Below are positions 61,201-64,000 of a stretch of DNA of 64,000 bases, piece by piece (the stretch's first letter is position 1; the number at the start of each line of letters is the position of its first letter). Source of the DNA: Cheilinus undulatus (lineage: Eukaryota > Chordata > Actinopteri > Labriformes > Labridae); the NCBI RefSeq assembly GCF_018320785.1, contig NC_054868.1:47499874-47563873 (forward strand), in the 5' to 3' direction. The notes under the pieces were generated by a model, which did no database searches, was not told where the DNA came from, and saw only the letters and a list, made by a program, of their open reading frames with translations. Both the position numbers and the translations under genes were made by a program.

Positions 61201-64000
61201 ACCTGGAGATCCTCGCTGCTCTATTTGCTGCAGCTATCCATGATGTCGACCATCCAGGAGTTTCAAATCAGTTCCTCATCAACACAAGTGAGAGCATACA
61301 CTCTGATAAATATATATACTTATAAGCATAAAGTTAAATATATATTCAGTTATTTCTGCAAACCCCCCCTGTGTCCCTCAGACTCAGAGCTGGCTCTCAT
61401 GTATAACGACGAGTCGGTTCTGGAGAACCATCACCTCGCCGTGGGCTTCAAACTTCTGCACCAAGAGAACTGTGACATCTTCCAAAACCTCACCAAGAGG
61501 CAGCGCCAGAGCCTTCGTAAACTCGTCATCGATATGGTCAGAACACTTATGCTGCATCTCACAAAATATCTGAGGAATTAAAACAAAATCCTCCTCCTCT
61601 TAACTCATCATTTAATAAAACATTTTTAAAGTAAAGCGATTAAAGACAGCGCTCACAAATACGGTACTTAAAGCTGTCACTTGTCTGAAGAGACGGAAAT
61701 TTGACACGGTTTTAGTTTTGAATATTTTGAATTTTTTGAGCCATGACAAGCTATTTTTATCATGACATTTGTTTTGGTCTTTGTAGTTGTAGCTGCCTTT
61801 ATGGGTGAGGACACTTAGAAAAATAAGTTTGACCTGAATTAAGGGTCATGTGTGTAAAATTGGGGAGCTATTTGTGGAAAAATATCATCAACAAACATTT
61901 ATTTATAGGAATTTCGTCACTTTTAAACAGGTGTAGTTTTCTGTATTTGCCACTTTATAGTAACGTCTTTACATCTACAGAGGAAGCAGGAACTCGTCCT
62001 TCAACTTTATTATGTTGCAGTGGCATATTTCTGCAGAAGTAGTTGTCCGAAGCAACACTGGTATAGTAGATACTCCCTAGTCTGAGATCCTGCTCCTTTA
62101 AACCAAAATTGAACTCGTAACATTAAATCAGAGGGGATTTTTGATTAAAAGCCATTTTAAGGTTACCTATTAGCCTCTAAATAAGGCATGACTGAGCTTC
62201 CTCAGGACTGTATTTAATTGCAAAGAATGAATAAAGGAAGACTCCATGTTTATTAGTTTCCATATCAACCCATTATAAAATGCTCTCAACTGTACTATTT
62301 TTAACGAGATAACCTTGTTAACCTTGGTAACCTAGAGTCAGTTTGGTCTGCTTTATTCCTTTACACCAGTGTTACTCAACGCTGATCAACAGAAGAGCCA
62401 AATCATGGAAAAAATACCTGAACATCGGAACCTGGATTTAAAAATTAAATCCCAATTGTTAACTCCGTCAGATGAGGGTTTTTGTTCAGTTCATTTTTAT
62501 TTTGTTTGTTAAAATACCAGCTAATAGAAATGAAATTCTGATATTAAAGATAAAGCTGCACGACAATGAAATTCAAAGATAAATATCTCAGATGAGTCTA
62601 AAAAAAGGACATAATGCATTTTACTTTAAAATATCATTACTGAATACCAGTATAAAATAACCAGTATAAAAACTGAAAACTGACATTCATCTTGAAGTGA
62701 TATAATGATAATTAAATACATTTTTGTGTGTCTGATGGAGTTGACAAAAAAATCAAGATATGACTGGAAAAAAATTCATATTTTGGAAATGTTGAATTAT
62801 AAACCTGTCCTTTAAACAACTGCTAGGTGAGACCTCAGGGCACACAAATATCTATTTCAGCTTATTGTAGTAAAGAAAAGGACCAAGTCAAGTTTGGAAC
62901 AGGTTTAGTCCCTTTTCTCAAGAATCAAAGCTTTATCTTGCATGTCCACTTGTGCATATTTGATAGAAATATACAGACATAAAAATAAAGGTTGACGATT
63001 AAATCAGTCTTTTAAAGCTACTGTATATGTTTGGGGAAACAAACTGATTGATGTGACTTACAATGGATATTTTCTGAGGTCAAAATTTCCCTTTTTTAAA
63101 AGTTTTTTCTGGGGAGATTATTTTTCAAAGCAAGACTTAAAAAAGCCACAAGTTATTAAAGAGCAACATGTGGCTCAAGAGCCACTGCTTTACACAATCT
63201 AATGTTTAAGGACAGAGATGAGTCGAACCGTCTTTTCCTTCAGGTGTTGGCCACTGACATGTCCAAACACATGACCCTGCTGGCCGACCTGAAGACGATG
63301 GTAGAGACCAAGAAGGTGACCAGCTCAGGTGTGCTGCTCCTGGACCACTACACAGAGAGGATACAGGTAAAACTGCTCCTCTAGACCCGTACGGCTGCTC
63401 AAACAGAGTGAACCCCACAAATATATCCACTAGACTTGGAAGAAATATATATTGGTGACTTACTGATTAAAATGTGTTTAGGTGCTGAGAAACATGGTGC
63501 ACTGTGCCGACCTGAGTAACCCCACAAAGACGCTGCCATTGTACCGACAGTGGACGGAGAGGATCATGGAGGAGTTCTTTAGACAGGGCGACAAAGAGCG
63601 AGAGAGAGGGATGGAGATCAGCGCCATGTGTGACAAACACACAGCGTCTGTGGAGAAGAGTCAGGTACGCTCAGTTTGTCTTTCCCAGCAATGATTACTG
63701 AACAAAAGAGAAAGCCAGTTGAAGTATTTCCAACAGTGACTCAGTGTTTTATCCTTTTTTTAGGTGGGTTTTATTGACTACATCGTCCACCCGCTGTGGG
63801 AGACGTGGGCCGATCTTGTGCACCCAGACGCCCAGGAGCTCCTGGACACCCTGGAGGAGAACAGGGAGTGGTATCTGAACACCATGCCCCAGTCCCCCTC
63901 TCCTCCCCCAGACAGACACCTGCAGCACGACCGCTTCCAGTTCGAGCTCACCCTGGAGGACCTCGAACACAACAACCACAACCACATACACCTGAGGAGC
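43454..64000 (+). CDS. pde4a: cAMP-specific 3',5'-cyclic phosphodiesterase 4 (PDE4A-like), long isoform, 3' end outside window
   Basis: Sixteen coding exons give 692 in-frame codons: 43454-43495, 48565-48699, 49920-50047, 52174-52356, 52449-52488, 52576-52646, 52800-52962, 55890-55983, 56088-56245, 56814-56912, 59644-59808, 61188-61287, 61382-61536, 63244-63366, 63482-63664 and 63764 onward. The enzyme hydrolyses cAMP to AMP. Domain order is isoform-specific N-terminus (1-101), UCR1 (from about 133, PKA site RRES at S137), UCR2 (about 240-330) and HD-type catalytic domain (about 372-650). Visible catalytic residues are H404, H408, H444, D445, D562, the purine-clamp Q613 and F616. A QSPSP motif (S657) and FQF match the ERK site and docking motif. 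YDMSPKT, EAENG, VRSNF and SKHMTLL favour PDE4A; MKKSRSV and IMYAIFQ resemble PDE4B. Linkage to cdc37 decides for pde4a. Confidence 0.93.
43500..44533. other. pde4a: pde4a intron 1, first part
   Basis: AT-rich with a GGGATGCAC-type repeat start near 43522. Nothing else recognised. Confidence 0.4.
44534..45317. mobile_element. TTAA-flanked MITE, full copy 3
   Basis: 784 bp between TTAA sites, ends TTAAAGGCCCCCGTAAATTG and TTTCACTTTACAGGGTCTTTAA-type. Collinear with 424-1080. Confidence 0.7.
45318..48564. other. pde4a: pde4a intron 1, remainder
   Basis: Holds a GGGATGCAC-family repeat (47040-47345) and an unclassified repeat near 46480-46600 (GATGCAGAAACGCGTTG). The 106-codon frame at 48134-48454 has no support. 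Confidence 0.45.
48565..48699 (+). CDS. pde4a: pde4a exon 2: long-isoform N-terminal region
   Basis: Acceptor GTCTCTCAG, donor GTATTG; 45 codons, phase 0. [20 protein letters not shown] aligns with the SYSSSSNTLG...WRGRR part of PDE4B1. The donor is not optimal after GTA. Confidence 0.82.
48955..49720. mobile_element. DNA-transposon-like repeat split by a retrocopy
   Basis: Contains CCCAAAAAAGTTGGG, ACACATCTCAAAAAAGTAGGG and, on the - strand, a short frame with [13 protein letters not shown]. This is a widespread fish repeat; its class was not assigned. The retrocopy at 49098-49268 is inserted in it. Confidence 0.5.
49098..49268 (+). pseudogene. 3'-UTR retrocopy (processed, 5'-truncated)
   Basis: About 140 bp ends in AATAAA (49222-49227) and 30 A residues, flanked by identical 17-bp duplications GAAACTGAGACTTTTTG (49081-49097, 49269-49285). 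This is target-primed reverse transcription of an mRNA 3' end. The source gene is unknown and not in the window. Confidence 0.85.
49920..50047 (+). CDS. pde4a: pde4a exon 3: linker before UCR1
   Basis: Acceptor CTCTTCAG, donor GTTTGT; 42 codons plus 2 nt. Encodes SRPTTLPL and RISITQAD, matching the SRPTTLPL and IAIT blocks of PDE4B1 and PDE4D7 long forms. Confidence 0.85.
50048..51378. other. pde4a: pde4a intron 3, first part
   Basis: No exon recognised; open frames at 50505-50972 are unsupported. Confidence 0.4.
51379..51565. mobile_element. TTAA-flanked MITE, truncated copy 4 (inverted)
   Basis: Matches 21072-21267 over most of its length and ends TTTACGGGGTCTTTAA. Confidence 0.65.
52174..52356 (+). 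CDS. pde4a: pde4a exon 4: UCR1 start with PKA site
   Basis: Acceptor TTCTACAG, donor GTGAGA. Encodes YEAENG, then [19 protein letters not shown] and SRNSS. S137 in RRES is the conserved PKA site that activates long PDE4 isoforms. Confidence 0.95.
52449..52488 (+). CDS. pde4a: pde4a exon 5: UCR1
   Basis: A 40-nt exon encoding [13 protein letters not shown]; acceptor CCTCTCAG, donor GTGAGT. VTPFAQ is invariant in UCR1. The intron before it is only 92 nt. Confidence 0.94.
52576..52646 (+). CDS. pde4a: pde4a exon 6: end of UCR1
   Basis: Encodes [19 protein letters not shown]; acceptor TATTTAG, donor GTCAGT. The following junction codon gives KRSPLGG, as in PDE4A. Confidence 0.94.
52800..52962 (+). 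CDS. pde4a: pde4a exon 7: UCR1-UCR2 linker and UCR2 start
   Basis: Acceptor TGTCCTCAG, donor GTAAGT. Encodes KRSPLGG and [18 protein letters not shown], then SVSEMASNK, the conserved start of UCR2. Confidence 0.95.
53316..53530. repeat. Two tandem copies of a 108-bp unit
   Basis: GACAGC(A/G)TAAATGGAAAACA recurs at 53316 and 53424; each copy includes AGCATAAAGTGCTTTAC. Lies in pde4a intron 7. Confidence 0.7.
53531..55889. other. pde4a: pde4a intron 7, remainder
   Basis: No short-isoform first exon was recognised; otherwise plain intron. Confidence 0.4.
55890..55983 (+). CDS. pde4a: pde4a exon 8: UCR2
   Basis: Acceptor TTGCCACAG, donor GTGAGA. Encodes FKRMLNREL and [19 protein letters not shown], the near-invariant core of UCR2. 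In other PDE4 genes the short forms start just upstream of this exon; no such alternative first exon was recognised in the 2.9-kb intron. Confidence 0.95.
56088..56245 (+). CDS. pde4a: pde4a exon 9: UCR2 end and linker
   Basis: Acceptor TCCTTAG. Encodes [28 protein letters not shown] and [14 protein letters not shown]. The donor AAG|GTCTTG is poor after the GT, but the protein junction AK|ELED is exactly the family's. Confidence 0.9.
56814..56912 (+). CDS. pde4a: pde4a exon 10: catalytic domain entry
   Basis: Acceptor TTTGCACAG, donor GTAAAC; 33 codons. Encodes [19 protein letters not shown] and [13 protein letters not shown], leading into the catalytic domain. Confidence 0.94.
56913..59643. 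other. pde4a: pde4a intron 10
   Basis: No exon recognised. Repeat-like ends near 58253 (GGGGTTGAAAGGTACTAA) and 59348 (ACTTCTTACACCTCTAA) may bound an old DNA element. Confidence 0.4.
59644..59808 (+). CDS. pde4a: pde4a exon 11: first HD-motif histidines
   Basis: Acceptor CTTCTCAG, donor GTATGT; 55 codons. Encodes [30 protein letters not shown] and [13 protein letters not shown]404 is the expected general acid and H408 a metal ligand. Confidence 0.96.
60059..60753. mobile_element. CCTCCGCCAAGGAGG repeat family, copy 2 (inverted)
   Basis: Reverse-orientation copy of 15774-16742 in pde4a intron 11. It starts GAAAAGCACTCGGAGAGCGC after a run of about 25 A residues (60033-60058) and ends CCTCCTTGGCGGAGG. 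Confidence 0.75.
61188..61287 (+). CDS. pde4a: pde4a exon 12: HDVDHPG metal site
   Basis: Acceptor CTTTCAG, donor GTGAGA. Encodes [25 protein letters not shown]444 and D445 are the metal-binding HD pair. ALFAAA matches PDE4A better than PDE4B (AIFAAA). Confidence 0.96.
61382..61536 (+). CDS. pde4a: pde4a exon 13: catalytic domain
   Basis: Acceptor TCCCTCAG, donor GTCAGA. Encodes [29 protein letters not shown] and [13 protein letters not shown]. Fully consistent with PDE4. Confidence 0.96.
61537..63243. other. pde4a: pde4a intron 13
   Basis: AT-rich intron; nothing recognised. Confidence 0.4.
63244..63366 (+). CDS. pde4a: pde4a exon 14: catalytic domain
   Basis: Acceptor TCCTTCAG, donor GTAAAA; 41 codons. 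Encodes [19 protein letters not shown] and [21 protein letters not shown] is the PDE4A version of this block. Confidence 0.96.
63482..63664 (+). CDS. pde4a: pde4a exon 15: second metal-site Asp and substrate Gln
   Basis: Acceptor TGTTTAG, donor GTACGC; 61 codons. Encodes [11 protein letters not shown] (D562), [31 protein letters not shown]613 is the invariant purine-binding glutamine. Confidence 0.96.
63764..64000 (+). CDS. pde4a: pde4a exon 16 (partial): catalytic end and C-terminal tail
   Basis: Acceptor TTTTTTAG; open to the window edge, 79 codons. Encodes [19 protein letters not shown] (F616 clamp), [11 protein letters not shown], the ERK-type site PQSPSP and [11 protein letters not shown]. 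The remaining tail and stop lie beyond the window. Confidence 0.94.
   Translation, partial: MGFIDYIVHPLWETWADLVHPDAQELLDTLEENREWYLNTMPQSPSPPPDRHLQHDRFQFELTLEDLEHNNHNHIHLRS

Overview
This window is teleost fish nuclear DNA. It carries vertebrate genes with consensus GT-AG introns, is AT-rich, and is full of element families usual in ray-finned fishes: an L2-type LINE, Tc1/mariner, hAT-like and TTAA-flanked non-autonomous DNA elements, a tRNA-derived SINE and a putative solo LTR. No bacterial, viral or CRISPR features were seen.

Three protein genes lie head to tail on the + strand. (1) 4521-20372: an ICAM-family adhesion molecule in five exons (signal peptide, three Ig domains, transmembrane segment plus tail; 367 aa), with every intron in phase 1. 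(2) 24437-34706: the Hsp90 kinase co-chaperone cdc37 in eight exons (372 aa). (3) 43454 to beyond the right edge: a cAMP phosphodiesterase of the PDE4 family, best read as pde4a. Sixteen coding exons fall in the window (692 codons), covering a long-isoform N-terminus, UCR1, UCR2 and the whole catalytic domain; the C-terminal end is cut off. ICAM genes, CDC37 and PDE4A are also neighbours on human chromosome 19p13.2, so this is an old vertebrate linkage group, although TYK2, which sits between ICAM3 and CDC37 in human, was not found.

Layout: 1-4520 is repeat-rich DNA upstream of the ICAM gene, with a minisatellite made of a roughly 20-bp EcoRI-site-bearing unit. 4521-20372 is the ICAM gene; its 7.6-kb first intron holds a broken L2 LINE with a second element nested in it, and its last intron holds an 800-bp polypyrimidine tract. 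20373-24220 is 3' UTR and hAT-like debris. 24220-34760 is cdc37, with a hAT element, a Tc1 element, a Tc1 relic, a SINE and a strong small hairpin in its introns. 34760-41400 is intergenic, with a TTTTG array and a 1.2-kb minisatellite of roughly 41-bp units. From 41400 onward is pde4a, starting with a probable non-coding exon and an 0.8-kb leader with upstream ORFs.

The genes act in separate processes: cell-surface adhesion, kinase chaperoning and cAMP breakdown. Their adjacency reflects ancestral linkage and not an operon. The most notable observations are a cdc37 whose usually conserved HPN motif and a nearby Trp are changed, a 73-nt miRNA-like hairpin in cdc37 intron 1, a 3'-UTR retrocopy with a perfect 17-bp target duplication, a putative solo LTR, and one TTAA-flanked MITE family present four times.
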